NCBI RefSeq assembly: GCF_015704895.1
Contig: NZ_JADQWB010000010.1
Location: 62,001 to 126,000, forward strand
Source: Agrobacterium leguminum
GTDB lineage: Bacteria; Pseudomonadota; Alphaproteobacteria; Rhizobiales; Rhizobiaceae
DNA length: 64,000 nt
Reading direction: 5' to 3'
A program made the position numbers and the translations under genes. The notes beneath the pieces were generated by a model. That model was not told the DNA's origin, searched no databases, and saw nothing but the letters and a program-made list of their open reading frames with translations. This document shows, one piece after another, positions 43,748 through 52,254 of the stretch (position 1 is the first letter of the stretch; each line of letters opens with the position of its first letter).

Positions 43748-43974
43748 CCAGCGATTCGGTTAATACAGCCTCAGTGAGCGGTGATTCCGACGCTGCGCGA
43801 ATGGCGTGGTCATTGTTATTTCATTGTATAATATAACTTTTTGCGGCTCGAAAATATTTTTGCCTGATAAAGCAAATCACGATATTGTGTAGTGGTTCGC
43901 CTTTATCGCGTGACGCGGACATGTCCCCCCCTTGAACTAATCAGCTTTGAAAAATCCGTTGACGGGAGACCTGT

Positions 43975-44826
43975 ATGACCAGCGTTTCATCGCTTGGCGC
44001 TTACCAATATAGCGCGAAGAATTATAGCAGCCTTGACAGGAATGGTGACGGCATCGTGAGTGCCGACGAACTCCAGGCGTCCGCCAAGTCGGGAAACGGC
44101 ATTTCCTCGCTGGGGTCAGATCAGGAGGACAGCGGCGCTGCAGGCGGTGCGGCGACGAACCAGCTGCTCACGATGCTCGTGAACATGATCATGAATCTTT
44201 CGAGTGGCCAATCATCCGGATCGTCGGATTCATCCGGTGGAAATTCGCCGGGCAGCGCGGATCGGCTTGCTGAGCTGGATACGGATGGCGACGGCTCCCT
44301 GTCCGCGAGCGAGTTTCTTGCCGGACGCCCTGAGGATGTCAGCGAGGATATGGCGACGAACCTGTTTACGCAGCTCGATACCGATGGCGATGGTGTTGTC
44401 AGCAGCGAGGAGTTTTCCGCCATGGCGCCGCCCAAGGGTCCGCGGCCGGGTTCCGCCGGTGGGACTGATGCTCGAGACAGCACGGATATGCTTGCTGACC
44501 TGGATACGGACGGCGACGGCTCCCTCTCCGTAAGCGAGTTCCTTGCTGGACGCCCAGAGGATGTCAGCGAGGACATGGCGACGAACCTGTTCACGCAGCT
44601 CGATACTGATGGCGATGGTGTTGTCAGCAGTGACGAATTGTCTGCCATGACGCCGCCCAAAGGTCCGCCGCCGCCGGATATTTCGGCTGGTCGGACTGGC
44701 GAGGATGATCAATCGACAGAGAGTGCAACAGCTATCGAAGACCTTCTGTCGCGTCTGGAAGAGATCGCCAAGGCCTATATGGCTTTTAATGCGGATGAAG
44801 CGGCAACTCAGTCCATTACGGCCTGA
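43975..44826 (+). CDS. EF-hand calcium-binding protein with internal duplication
   Basis: A 283-residue acidic protein with five canonical EF-hand loops at residues 21-32 (DRNGDGIVSADE), 102-113, 135-146, 177-188 and 210-221 (all DTDGDG-type). Residues about 97-156 and 172-231 are near-identical copies with a 75-residue period. A hydrophobic stretch at 62-76 (NQLLTMLVNMIMNLS) may be a helix or weak membrane segment; there is no signal peptide. Expected to bind several Ca2+; role unknown, perhaps a calcium buffer or sensor. The upstream 250 bases are AT-rich and likely contain the promoter. Confidence 0.9.
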   Translation: MTSVSSLGAYQYSAKNYSSLDRNGDGIVSADELQASAKSGNGISSLGSDQEDSGAAGGAATNQLLTMLVNMIMNLSSGQSSGSSDSSGGNSPGSADRLAELDTDGDGSLSASEFLAGRPEDVSEDMATNLFTQLDTDGDGVVSSEEFSAMAPPKGPRPGSAGGTDARDSTDMLADLDTDGDGSLSVSEFLAGRPEDVSEDMATNLFTQLDTDGDGVVSSDELSAMTPPKGPPPPDISAGRTGEDDQSTESATAIEDLLSRLEEIAKAYMAFNADEAATQSITA

Positions 44827-44865
44827 TGTTGCATTGGAAAAGGGTTGGCTGAGACCCTCCAGAGC

Positions 44866-44899
44866 CTGCAAGAGCCTCGCATCCGGCTCTTGCAGTGGC
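44866..44899 (+). terminator. Hairpin after the EF-hand gene
   Basis: CTGCAAGAGCC and GGCTCTTGCAG perfect 11-bp arms with an 8-base loop, followed by a weak T-rich stretch. Probably the main terminator of the EF-hand gene; a second hairpin follows 50 bases later. Confidence 0.65.
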
Positions 44900-44944
44900 G
44901 TTTCTTGCCGAGTTGGGCAGGCGTGGCCTCTGGCTGAATGCGAT

Positions 44945-44973
44945 CGCCCTGCGCAATGGCAGGGCGTCTTTTT
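44945..44973 (+). terminator. Second terminator after the EF-hand gene
   Basis: CGCCCTG and CAGGGCG arms with an 8-base loop and a TCTTTTTC tail. It lies just before the end of the convergent zinT gene. Confidence 0.75.
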
Positions 44974-44988
44974 CGCATCCGGGCGCTC

Positions 44989-45675
44989 TCAATGCGCCGC
45001 CATTTCTTCCACAATATCGCCGCCGTCCATCAGGAACGGGTAGTAGGTCGGCCAATTGGTCACTTCGTCCAGCAATGCCTTGCGGTCGTTGCCCCAGTAG
45101 AGATGGTAGTGGCCCGCTTTGACCGGGGCGATGGAGTGGTCGCTGAACTGGATGAATTGCGGTGCGGCCTCGTCGCCGCCGGTTTTCTTGAAGATGTAGC
45201 GGACACCGCGATTGCCCTTCTTGTAGGTCAGGATTTCATGGCCATCGCTGACATAGGTGCCTTCAGCGGGCTTGCCGTCCTTATAAAACGCTACGCTGTC
45301 GCTCTTGATGACGATGCGGTTCACATCGGTCTTGTAACCGATTTCGTAATAGGCGCGGTACTCCGCCGCCGTCTTGTCGCCATGCGCCGCCTTTTCCGCC
45401 ATGACGGAATCGAGCGAGCCGTTCAGCAGATAGGGATAGACCGACTGCCAGTCGCCTTCCCAGTCGGAAAGCGTGCGCGTCTTCACCTGCGCATCCTCGA
45501 AATAACCCTTGTAGATCTGCTTTTCAGCCTCGGTCATCTGGTGGCCGTGATCGTGCCCATGGTCGTGGCTGTGGGCAGCGGATTTGTCGCCACCGGCAGC
45601 CATTGCCGCGGTCGCCGCCAGCAGCAGGGAACCAAGTGCGACGGCGCCGGTGACGCGGGTGAGTGTCTTCTGCAT
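44989..45675 (-). CDS. zinT: Periplasmic metal-binding protein ZinT
   Basis: A 228-residue exported protein. The signal peptide MQKTLTRVTGAVALGSLLLAATAAMAA is followed by a histidine-rich segment (HSHDHGHDHGHQ). The calycin-like ZinT domain then starts EAEKQIYKGYFEDAQVKTRTLSDWEGDWQSVYPYL. Later zinc-site histidines appear in FSDHSIAPVKAGHYHLYWG. ZinT captures zinc in the periplasm and can hand it to ZnuA for import. The ATG at 45675 begins the signal peptide; the longer open frame would place it inside. A Zur-like palindrome lies about 33 bases upstream, fitting induction under zinc starvation. ZnuABC is not in this window. Confidence 0.94.
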   Translation of the reverse strand: MQKTLTRVTGAVALGSLLLAATAAMAAGGDKSAAHSHDHGHDHGHQMTEAEKQIYKGYFEDAQVKTRTLSDWEGDWQSVYPYLLNGSLDSVMAEKAAHGDKTAAEYRAYYEIGYKTDVNRIVIKSDSVAFYKDGKPAEGTYVSDGHEILTYKKGNRGVRYIFKKTGGDEAAPQFIQFSDHSIAPVKAGHYHLYWGNDRKALLDEVTNWPTYYPFLMDGGDIVEEMAAH

Positions 45676-45707
45676 TGTTTCGGGCCTCTCATATCGATAA
45701 AGATAGT

Positions 45708-45726
45708 TACGTAATAACATTACGTA
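45708..45726. promoter_or_regulatory. Zur-like operator upstream of zinT
   Basis: TACGTAAT-AAC-ATTACGTA, a perfect 19-bp palindrome in an AT-rich leader. Zur boxes of alphaproteobacteria have this kind of ATAAC/GTTAT-cored inverted repeat, and zinT is a standard Zur target. Regulator assignment is by context. Confidence 0.7.
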
Positions 45727-45841
45727 TCGACCTATAGAGGCCGCCTTCGCGGGATGCAAGTGCGCACTCCAACGTGGCGCAACGAAAAAGCGCGATGGCT
45801 GTTGCAGCCACCGCGCTTGAAAAGAGGGGAGACGTGCGGTC

Positions 45842-46663
45842 TCAGGCCGGCTGGGCGCTTACTTGCGCCTTGCGCTCGTCGAAGGCGAGTTTCATGGCTT
45901 TCGTCACATCGCGGGTCGTCGCGAAATAAGTGTCGCTGCGCACCCAGTAGCGCAATTTTACGGTGGCGCTGTCGGCGCTGACCGAATCGACGAAGGTGAC
46001 GGGGGCGGGGTCCAGCAAAACCCGGCTCTCCGAACGCACGACTTTCATCAGCATATCCTGTGCGGCCGCCAGATCCTCATCATTCTTGACCGTCAGGCTG
46101 AGTTCGTGACGACGCGAGGGAAAGCGGCTGTAATTGGTGATCGGCACGTTCCAGAGCGTGGAGTTGGGCGCGAGACGGTAAAGTCCGTCGCTGGTCTTCA
46201 GCTCGGTCGCAAACAGCCCGATCTCGATCACCGTGCCGTTGACCGTGCTGGTCTCGATATATTCGCCGACCCGGAAGGGGCGCAGCACCAGAAGCATGAT
46301 GCCGGCGGCAATATTCTGCAGCGTGCCCTGCAACGCAAGGCCGATGGCCAGACCGGCGGCGCCAAGGGCGGCGAGGATGGAGGCGGTCTGCACCCCGAAC
46401 TGGCCAAGCACCATGACCAGCACCAGAATGAGAACCACATAGCGGATGGCGCCGGCGAAGAAACCGGCAAGCGTCGCATCGAAGCCGCGAATGCGCGACA
46501 GGCCCTGAAATGCCCAGCGTTGCAGGAAGGTGGCGGTCAGCCAGCCGATGATCAGCAGCAGAAGCGCACCGACGACCGAGAAGGAATATTGCACCGCAAG
46601 CGCGCTTGCCTGCTGCAACGCCGCCTGCGATGCGACGATGATATCCGTTGCCTGTTGTTCCAT
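45842..46663 (-). CDS. Small-conductance mechanosensitive channel (MscS family)
   Basis: A 273-residue inner-membrane channel that opens on membrane tension to release solutes. Three N-terminal helices; the third, pore-lining helix reads LGAAGLAIGLALQGTLQNIAAGIMLLVLRPFRVGEYIE, the MscS signature. A C-terminal cytoplasmic cage domain follows (NGTVIEIGLFATELKTSDGLYRLAPNSTLWNVPITNYSRFP). Length is close to E. coli MscS. Single gene between zinT and the phosphatase group. Confidence 0.93.
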   Translation of the reverse strand: MEQQATDIIVASQAALQQASALAVQYSFSVVGALLLLIIGWLTATFLQRWAFQGLSRIRGFDATLAGFFAGAIRYVVLILVLVMVLGQFGVQTASILAALGAAGLAIGLALQGTLQNIAAGIMLLVLRPFRVGEYIETSTVNGTVIEIGLFATELKTSDGLYRLAPNSTLWNVPITNYSRFPSRRHELSLTVKNDEDLAAAQDMLMKVVRSESRVLLDPAPVTFVDSVSADSATVKLRYWVRSDTYFATTRDVTKAMKLAFDERKAQVSAQPA

Positions 46664-46738
46664 GAATTATCCTGTGATTTTCATTGCTCTTCAGGGTTGG
46701 TAACGACTGGACGCCGTGAGGGTTCCGCCAAAACGGTC

Positions 46739-47257
46739 TCAGTTGCCAAGCGGCAGCACGAAAGGCACGTTACCATCCGTATCCGCGCCCCTGCCAATTT
46801 TTTTGATCGCCGCCACCAGCCTGCCATCGCGCCCGAGCAGACGGTCGCCGATGGCGATGATGCGGGCATTGGGCGTGGCATAGGGCGAGACGGCGCGCAG
46901 ACGCAGCGCGAGCTCCATCTCGTCCTGGTCCGGATAAAGGCTGAGCACGGCGATGACGGCGGCGGCGGGTGAGCGGGAAACGCCCATCCAGCAATGGATG
47001 AGCAGCGGCGCGGACTGGTCCCATTCGTGGGCGAAATCGATCAGCTGCAGCACATGTGCATCGTCAGGCGCGATGAGATCGGCGGTGCCCTTGAATGCGA
47101 TGTCGTTCATGGCAAGCGTCAGATGCCGGTCTGCGGCAATGACGGCGGGGCGGTGAAAGGACTGCTCTTTGGCGATCAGCGTCACCATTTCGCGGGCCTT
47201 GTGTTTGACGGCCATCTCCGCGATCCGCGACAGCGGCGATACGACAATGGCCGTCAT
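46739..47257 (-). CDS. Tyrosine/dual-specificity phosphatase-like protein
   Basis: A 172-residue protein with the catalytic loop LIHCWMGVSRSPAAAVIAVL (HCX5R: Cys and Arg present) near residues 84-103, preceded by a helical segment with LQLIDFAHEWDQ that may carry the general acid Asp. Substrate may be phosphotyrosine, a phosphoinositide or another phosphoester. The start overlaps the stop of the HD-domain gene (ATGA), so it is translated together with it. Confidence 0.85.
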   Translation of the reverse strand: MTAIVVSPLSRIAEMAVKHKAREMVTLIAKEQSFHRPAVIAADRHLTLAMNDIAFKGTADLIAPDDAHVLQLIDFAHEWDQSAPLLIHCWMGVSRSPAAAVIAVLSLYPDQDEMELALRLRAVSPYATPNARIIAIGDRLLGRDGRLVAAIKKIGRGADTDGNVPFVLPLGN

Positions 47258-47877
47258 GTCGCGCTCCCCGTCTTGACCGCACGCAACGCCTCGATCGCTT
47301 CGAAACGTTCGATGAACAGCTTTTGCGCTTGGGTTGAGGGCAGGGGCGTGATGTCGAACATGTCGCGGGTAATGCCGCGCGGCAGGCCGAAGAACTTCTG
47401 CGCCTCGGCGGTGGAAAAACCGGCAAGCTCCGTCGCCTCGAAAAAGGCGGCGACCGTATCGGCCTTCTTGATGCGGTCCTTCAATTCGCGCGATGCATGC
47501 GGCGGCAGGCCGAAACGCAGATGCACGGCGGCTTCCAGCCGTTTTTCCACGGTCTTGTAACCGCCGCCAACCACGGATTTGAACGGCGAGATCATGTCGC
47601 CGATGACATATTCCGGTGCATCGTGCAGAAGCGCCATCTGCATGTCATCAGGCGTCGCGCTTGTGCACATGCGACAGAAGATGGTTTCGACGATGAGGCA
47701 ATGCTGGGCGACGGAAAAGGCATGGTCGCCGCGCGTCTGGCCGTTCCAGCGGGCGACACGGGCAAGGCCATGGGCGATATCGGCGATTTCCACATCGAGC
47801 GGCGAAGGATCGAGCAGATCGAGCCGCCGGCCGGACAGCATGCGCTGCCAGGCGCGCGGGCTTTTTGCAGCAGCCAC
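47254..47877 (-). CDS. HD-domain hydrolase, YfbR-like
   Basis: A 207-residue protein resembling the 5'-deoxynucleotidase YfbR/YedJ group. Metal site motifs: RGDHAFSVAQHCLIV (His), ALLHDAPEYVIGDMISPFK (HD pair with the E-x3-GD of YfbR) and KKADTVAAFFEATEL (Asp). The opening segment AWQRMLSGRRLDLLDPSPLDVEIADIAHGLARVARWNGQT is typical of this subfamily. It lies 2 bases after ygfZ and overlaps the phosphatase gene, giving a three-gene unit. Confidence 0.88.
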   Translation of the reverse strand: MAAAKSPRAWQRMLSGRRLDLLDPSPLDVEIADIAHGLARVARWNGQTRGDHAFSVAQHCLIVETIFCRMCTSATPDDMQMALLHDAPEYVIGDMISPFKSVVGGGYKTVEKRLEAAVHLRFGLPPHASRELKDRIKKADTVAAFFEATELAGFSTAEAQKFFGLPRGITRDMFDITPLPSTQAQKLFIERFEAIEALRAVKTGSAT

Positions 47878-47879
47878 TC

Positions 47880-48728
47880 TCAGTCCTCCGCCCGCGCCGC
47901 CGGATCGGCCGCCGGGAAGGAAAGGCCGCTCCAGGCGGGCAGGGCCACGGTTACGGGAAGAGTCTCCGCCAGAAGCGGCGTGCCGGATGCGAGCGCATCG
48001 GCAATGCGGTCGATCCGAACGATGGCAAGCGCCCTGTTGCCGCAGACGGTTCCGAGCGTGCCGACCGGTTTTCCATCGGCGGTAATCTCCGTCCCGCTGG
48101 CGGCAAGTGCGCCTTCGGCCGAAACGGTGACGACGCGGCGTCTTGCCGTGCCGCGATGTTTCATGCGCGAGACGACTTCCTGACCGACAAAGCAGCCCTT
48201 CTTAAAGGAAACGCCGTCATTCACATCCATCAGCACATCATGCGGAAAAGCATCCTGCAGCGCATAGTCCCGGCCGGATTCGGCAATGCCATGCTCGACA
48301 CGGAGCGCATCATAGGCCGCGATGTCGTCGGATGCGGACGCGCCCGGTATACGGTAAAGATCGATGCCGGCCTTGCCGAAACGACCATCCCGAGTGCCTG
48401 CCGTCGGCGCAGTCTCGTTCCAGAAAACACTCACGCCTTCGAACGTCTCGGCTTTGAGATCGACCGGCGCACGCAGCTTGTACATGGTCAGGCGGCGCAG
48501 CAGCGCGTCCTGTTCGGCGGCGCCCGTTTCGATCAGATAATCGCCACCATCGCGCCAGATCAGGAAATCGAACAGGATCTTGCCCTGCGGCGTCAGAAGG
48601 GCTGCGGCCCGTGCTTCGCCTTCCGGCAGGTTTTCAACATCTGCGGTGATGAGATTGTTCAGAAATTCCTCGGCGCCGGTGCCGGAAACCCGGATCAGGC
48701 GGCGGTCGGCAAGAAGGGCGGAAGGCAT
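47880..48728 (-). CDS. ygfZ: YgfZ/CAF17 folate-binding iron-sulfur assembly factor
   Basis: A 282-residue relative of the aminomethyltransferase T-protein that helps maturation or repair of certain Fe-S enzymes in a folate-dependent way. Family signature: KKGCFVGQEVVSRMKHRGTARRR at about residues 175-200 (K-x-G-C-[FY]-x-G-Q-E). The N-terminal LIRVSGTGAEEFLNNLITADV matches GcvT-like domains. First gene of the ygfZ-HD-phosphatase unit. No Fe-S assembly genes adjoin it. Confidence 0.93.
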   Translation of the reverse strand: MPSALLADRRLIRVSGTGAEEFLNNLITADVENLPEGEARAAALLTPQGKILFDFLIWRDGGDYLIETGAAEQDALLRRLTMYKLRAPVDLKAETFEGVSVFWNETAPTAGTRDGRFGKAGIDLYRIPGASASDDIAAYDALRVEHGIAESGRDYALQDAFPHDVLMDVNDGVSFKKGCFVGQEVVSRMKHRGTARRRVVTVSAEGALAASGTEITADGKPVGTLGTVCGNRALAIVRIDRIADALASGTPLLAETLPVTVALPAWSGLSFPAADPAARAED

Positions 48729-48850
48729 GGCGTCACCGTTCGGTTCGTCGAGACTCTGTGATCTCCGGCAAAAAGCAGATGCGCTTTGCCGGAATGCTCA
48801 TTCCGCACAGTTAGGATTTTTGCCAGAGAACGGCAAGCACCGCGATGCGA

Positions 48851-49618
48851 TCAATCGCCGGCGGTGAAGAACTTCCACTTGCCATCGGGCGAAATGCCGA
48901 CCCGGTAGAAGCTGTAATTGCCATATTCCTGCATGTCCGCCAGATCGCCCGCCGTGATGATGCGCAGAAGCTCCACCTTTTCCGGCGCAGTCAGCGTATT
49001 CAGCGGCTTTCCGGCGAAATAGGGGAAAACATAGGCTTCGTCAGGCGTGCCGGCATCGATATGGGCATAACCGGTCGATAGCAGGTCGATGATGATCGCC
49101 AGCACTTCCAGCCCGTCAGGATCGCCGGAATAGCTTTTCAGCGCCGCAATCGGGTCTTCGCCGTCATTGCCGTCGATGCGGAATTCTTTCTGGCCGGCGG
49201 CGATGAAGGGCCGCAGCTTTTCGATATCGCCGGAGGCGGCGGCATCGATGATCTGCTGGCGCAGCTTGCGCACGGGTTCCGGCGCCTTGGAAATGTCGTG
49301 CTCGATCACAACGGACATTTCCGGCGTGTTGTCGGGCGTGGAGGATTGCTGGTTCGACTGGTTGGCGGAACGGTCCACCAGAGGGTCGGGCAGGGGAATG
49401 CCTTCCGAATCGCCTTCGATCTCGTCCGGCTCCGCAGGCTGGGCCTGCTGCGGCTCACCGCCATTCTCAGCCTTCGGCTCGCTTTCGGTGTTCTGCGCCG
49501 GCTTCAGCTCGGAAAGGGCAAAGGCGCGGCCTGGCATGCCAATCGGCCCGGCGGTCAGGGCAAGCAGGATGGACAGCAGGGCGGAAGAGCGCAAAAGCCC
49601 CTTGCTCAGGCAAGACAT
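48851..49618 (-). CDS. Conserved exported protein, hypothetical
   Basis: A 255-residue protein with an N-terminal signal peptide (LLRSSALLSILLALTAGPIGMPGRAFA). A Pro/Glu/Gln-rich, probably disordered stretch follows (residues 35-95), then a folded domain of about 150 residues (KLRQQIIDAAASGDIEKLRPFIAAGQKEF ... AYVFPYFAGKPLNTLTAPEKVELLRIITAGDL). The DIEKLRPFI segment is ankyrin- or helix-hairpin-like. Periplasmic. GGGG precedes the ATG. It lies 14 bases after the 85-residue gene upstream. Function unknown. Confidence 0.8.
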   Translation of the reverse strand: MSCLSKGLLRSSALLSILLALTAGPIGMPGRAFALSELKPAQNTESEPKAENGGEPQQAQPAEPDEIEGDSEGIPLPDPLVDRSANQSNQQSSTPDNTPEMSVVIEHDISKAPEPVRKLRQQIIDAAASGDIEKLRPFIAAGQKEFRIDGNDGEDPIAALKSYSGDPDGLEVLAIIIDLLSTGYAHIDAGTPDEAYVFPYFAGKPLNTLTAPEKVELLRIITAGDLADMQEYGNYSFYRVGISPDGKWKFFTAGD

Positions 49619-49632
49619 GATAGACCCCGGCT

Positions 49633-49890
49633 TTACTGTATTACCCGCTGCGGCGAAAATTCGCCCTGAAGCATGCGCTGGCGCAGCGATTCCAGCATTG
49701 CTTCAGCGCCGGCCTCGCCATGGATACGGATGGTTTCGCGCATGGCCAGAGCGATGGCGGCATCGGCGATGATCTCCGGCTCGATGCCGTCGGCCATGCC
49801 GTCAGCCCATGCCTCGTTCTGGTGTTCCAGAGCGACCTGCATCTTTTCATGCACGATCATATCGTCGATTTCGTTACGGCTTGTCTGCAT
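49633..49890 (-). CDS. Small acidic protein, hypothetical (85 aa)
   Basis: An 85-residue, mostly helical protein: MQTSRNEIDDMIVHEKMQVALEHQNEAWADGMADGIEPEIIADAAIALAMRETIRIHGEAGAEAM. No signal peptide or metal motif. AGGATGAAAG precedes the start. Probably co-transcribed with the exported protein downstream. Family not recognised. Confidence 0.72.
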   Translation of the reverse strand: MQTSRNEIDDMIVHEKMQVALEHQNEAWADGMADGIEPEIIADAAIALAMRETIRIHGEAGAEAMLESLRQRMLQGEFSPQRVIQ

Positions 49891-49995
49891 CTTTCATCCT
49901 CGACAGGGCGGGCAAGTCCTTACCACCCTGTTAACAACACTAGCAGCCTTTTATCAAAACGGCACGGCCTGCGGCGAAAAGAGGTTAATAATCCT

Positions 49996-50535
49996 CTAAT
50001 TTCCGAACCGGGACGCGATTTCCTGCGCGAGTGTTGCCCCTTCGTTACGGTAGTTCTCTTCTGCCATGATGGCGGCGCGTGTGCAACTGGTGTGGATGGC
50101 CGCAAAGGAGCGGTATCCACGGTTGAATGCAGCCGTCATGCGCTGACGTCGTTCAGGTTCGTTGGCCGTGTCCGCAGCCAGAAGATCGCTCATCGATCTG
50201 CGCCAGTCCTCCGGTCCGGAAGAAGGGCACAGGGTTCTGAGATATTGCACCGCGCCCAGTATCTCCGACAGCCGTGCCAGCTTGTCGTCATAAGGGGCCG
50301 GTTTGGGCGGCGCGGCTTCCGCCGGACGCACCTCGGAACCGGGTTTTGAAGGCTGCGCATAAGCGACGCCCTGCTGCCCGGCGGTGGCAAGCATTGTCAG
50401 AAAAAGAGACAGGAAGATGGTTGGCCGTATCAAAATTCTATTCTGCCCCACACATACTCGTGAACTGTTGGCTCGTGACCATCCGGCGGGCGGATCGGCC
50501 CTAGATAATAGCGATTCTGGCTGGCTGGCAATCAT
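49996..50535 (-). CDS. TIGR02301-type exported protein
   Basis: A conserved alphaproteobacterial protein. A hydrophobic signal segment (RPTIFLSLFLTMLATAGQQGVAYAQ) precedes a helical domain YDDKLARLSEILGAVQYLRTLCPSSGPEDWRRSM ... NRGYRSFAAIHTSCTRAAIMAEENYRNEGATLAQEIA, with two cysteines probably disulfide-bonded. Function unknown. The start is uncertain: ATG 50535 overlaps the Nudix stop (ATGA) but gives a long n-region. A GTG at 50451 gives a more usual signal peptide. Confidence 0.75.
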   Translation of the reverse strand: MIASQPESLLSRADPPAGWSRANSSRVCVGQNRILIRPTIFLSLFLTMLATAGQQGVAYAQPSKPGSEVRPAEAAPPKPAPYDDKLARLSEILGAVQYLRTLCPSSGPEDWRRSMSDLLAADTANEPERRQRMTAAFNRGYRSFAAIHTSCTRAAIMAEENYRNEGATLAQEIASRFGN

Positions 50536-50948
50536 GCAAGCAGGCGTTCGGCGCATTCGACGACGCTTTCCGGCGCCGGCAGAAGGCGGATTTCCGCCAA
50601 TGTGTACCAGCCCGCATCCGCCGCATCGTCGCCGACAGTCACGAGCGGATCGGCATCGGTTTCCACGGTGAAGACCGACAGGAAATAGTGGCTCGTCAAC
50701 ACCCCTTCGGCGTCGCGGGAGGGAAGATCGTATGTCGCGAAAAGCTGCGGTCTGCGCGCCACGATGCCGGTTTCCTCGTGCAATTCGCGCAGCGCCGTTT
50801 CGGCCGGCGTTTCGCCGTCTTCGCCGCGACCGCCCGGAAAGGCGAACATGTCCTTGGAAGGCGGGTTGATGCGGCGCACGAGAAGCAGCCGGTCGCCGTT
50901 CCTGACAATGGCGGAGGAGGCGGGGCGGGGCTTGATACGGAGGGTCAT
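50532..50948 (-). CDS. Nudix hydrolase
   Basis: A 138-residue Nudix-fold pyrophosphohydrolase. The Nudix box starts at GGRGEDGETPAE and continues LRELHEETGI (GX5EX7REUXEEXGU), so catalysis should be intact. The preceding RLLLVRRINPPSKDMFAFPGG and the following SHYFLSVFTVET fit ADP-ribose or nucleotide-type subfamilies. Substrate is not assignable. Likely co-translated with the TIGR02301 gene. Confidence 0.9.
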   Translation of the reverse strand: MTLRIKPRPASSAIVRNGDRLLLVRRINPPSKDMFAFPGGRGEDGETPAETALRELHEETGIVARRPQLFATYDLPSRDAEGVLTSHYFLSVFTVETDADPLVTVGDDAADAGWYTLAEIRLLPAPESVVECAERLLA

Positions 50949-51080
50949 GAATGGTTTCGCTTGTTTCGGCCGTTGCCGGCCTGTCTATAGTGGTACGTGG
51001 CTCGGAAAAATCGATTCCGGTTTCCGTGCCGATGCTTATAGTCCGGAACTGGCGCGATTGTGCATGTTAAAGACGGTGGA

Positions 51081-51404
51081 ATGAAGGTCTATCTTATCTA
51101 TATCCTGGCGGCTCTTGCCGAAATTGCCGGCTGCTTTTCCTTCTGGGCCTGGCTGAAACTCGGCAAGACCGCGTGGATATTGCTGCCCGGCATGGTGGCG
51201 CTGGCCGCTTTCGCGTGGCTTCTGACGCTGGTTCCGACAGAGGCGGCGGGCAGGGCCTATGCCGCCTACGGCGGGATTTACATTGCCGCTTCGCTCTTCT
51301 GGCTCTGGAGCGTGGAAGGCCATGCGCCGGACCGGTGGGACATTGCCGGCGGCGCGGTCTGCCTTGCCGGTACCGCCATCATCCTGTTCGGGCCAAGGGC
51401 CTAG
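51081..51404 (+). CDS. YnfA/UPF0060 membrane protein
   Basis: A 107-residue protein with four membrane helices: [71 protein letters not shown] and [21 protein letters not shown]. The AEIxGCFxxWxWL pattern is diagnostic of UPF0060, related to small multidrug resistance transporters. The chosen ATG 51081 follows GGTGGA. Function unproven. The SRAP gene follows 35 bases on. Confidence 0.92.
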   Translation: MKVYLIYILAALAEIAGCFSFWAWLKLGKTAWILLPGMVALAAFAWLLTLVPTEAAGRAYAAYGGIYIAASLFWLWSVEGHAPDRWDIAGGAVCLAGTAIILFGPRA

Positions 51405-51439
51405 AACATTTCCGGTGAACAATGCTCAAGGAGAAGTCC

Positions 51440-52201
51440 ATGTGCGGACGTTTCGTGCTGAAGGCGACGCCAGAAGAGATCGCCGATTATCTCGATCTGA
51501 TCGGCCTTGAGGATTTTCCCGCCCGTTTCAACATCGCGCCGACGCAGCCCATTCTGGTCGTGATGGAGGGCGAACGACAGGAGCGCGGCAGCAACCTGCC
51601 CAATCGCCGGGCCGTGCTGGTCCGCTGGGGTTTTATCCCCGGCTGGGTGAAGGACCCGAAGGATTTTCCGCTGCTCATCAATGCGCGGTCGGAAACCGCC
51701 ATCGGCAAGGCCTCCTTCCGCGCCGCCATGCGCCATCGCCGCGTCCTCGTCCCCGCTACCGGCTTTTACGAATGGCGACGCCCGCCGAAGGAGGAGGGCG
51801 GCAAACCGCAGCCTTATTTCATCCGCCCGAAAAGCGGCGGCATCGTCGCCTTCGCCGGTCTCATGGAAACCTGGTCTTCCGCCGATGGCTCGGAGGTCGA
51901 TACCGGCGCGATCCTCACCACCGCCGCCAATGCCGCGATTGGCCGTATTCACGACCGCATGCCTGTTGTCATCGCGCCCGAGGATTTCAGCCGCTGGCTG
52001 GATTGCAAAACCCAGGAGCCGCGCGAGGTCGCCGATCTAATGCGGCCGGTTCAGGACGATTTTTTCGAGATGATCCCGGTATCGGACAAGGTCAACAAGG
52101 TCGCCAATGTCGGCGCGGATCTCATCGAACCGGTGCCGGAAAGCGCGCCGCTGGCGAAGATCAAGCCGGCAAAGGACGAAGGGCAGATGTCATTGTTCTG
52201 A
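51440..52201 (+). CDS. SOS response-associated peptidase (SRAP, YedK/HMCES type)
   Basis: A 253-residue protein that covalently traps abasic sites in single-stranded DNA through its cysteine. Cys2 follows the removed initiator Met (MCGRFVLKA), which fixes the start at 51440 and rules out the earlier ATG. Other conserved elements: RWGFIPGWVKD, NARSETA, FYEWRRP (Glu), and the histidine in RIHDRMPVV. It protects replication forks. No LexA box was confirmed upstream. Confidence 0.94.
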   Translation: MCGRFVLKATPEEIADYLDLIGLEDFPARFNIAPTQPILVVMEGERQERGSNLPNRRAVLVRWGFIPGWVKDPKDFPLLINARSETAIGKASFRAAMRHRRVLVPATGFYEWRRPPKEEGGKPQPYFIRPKSGGIVAFAGLMETWSSADGSEVDTGAILTTAANAAIGRIHDRMPVVIAPEDFSRWLDCKTQEPREVADLMRPVQDDFFEMIPVSDKVNKVANVGADLIEPVPESAPLAKIKPAKDEGQMSLF

Positions 52202-52254
52202 AGAATGGTCTGCGCATTTGCGCATAATCGTTTGAGCTGGAAGTCGCCGCATAT

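Noticed and set aside
43815..43850. AT-rich GTTATTT...ATATAAC stretch before the EF-hand gene as a Zur box
   Set aside because: Arms do not pair symmetrically and the downstream gene has no zinc link; more likely promoter AT-richness.
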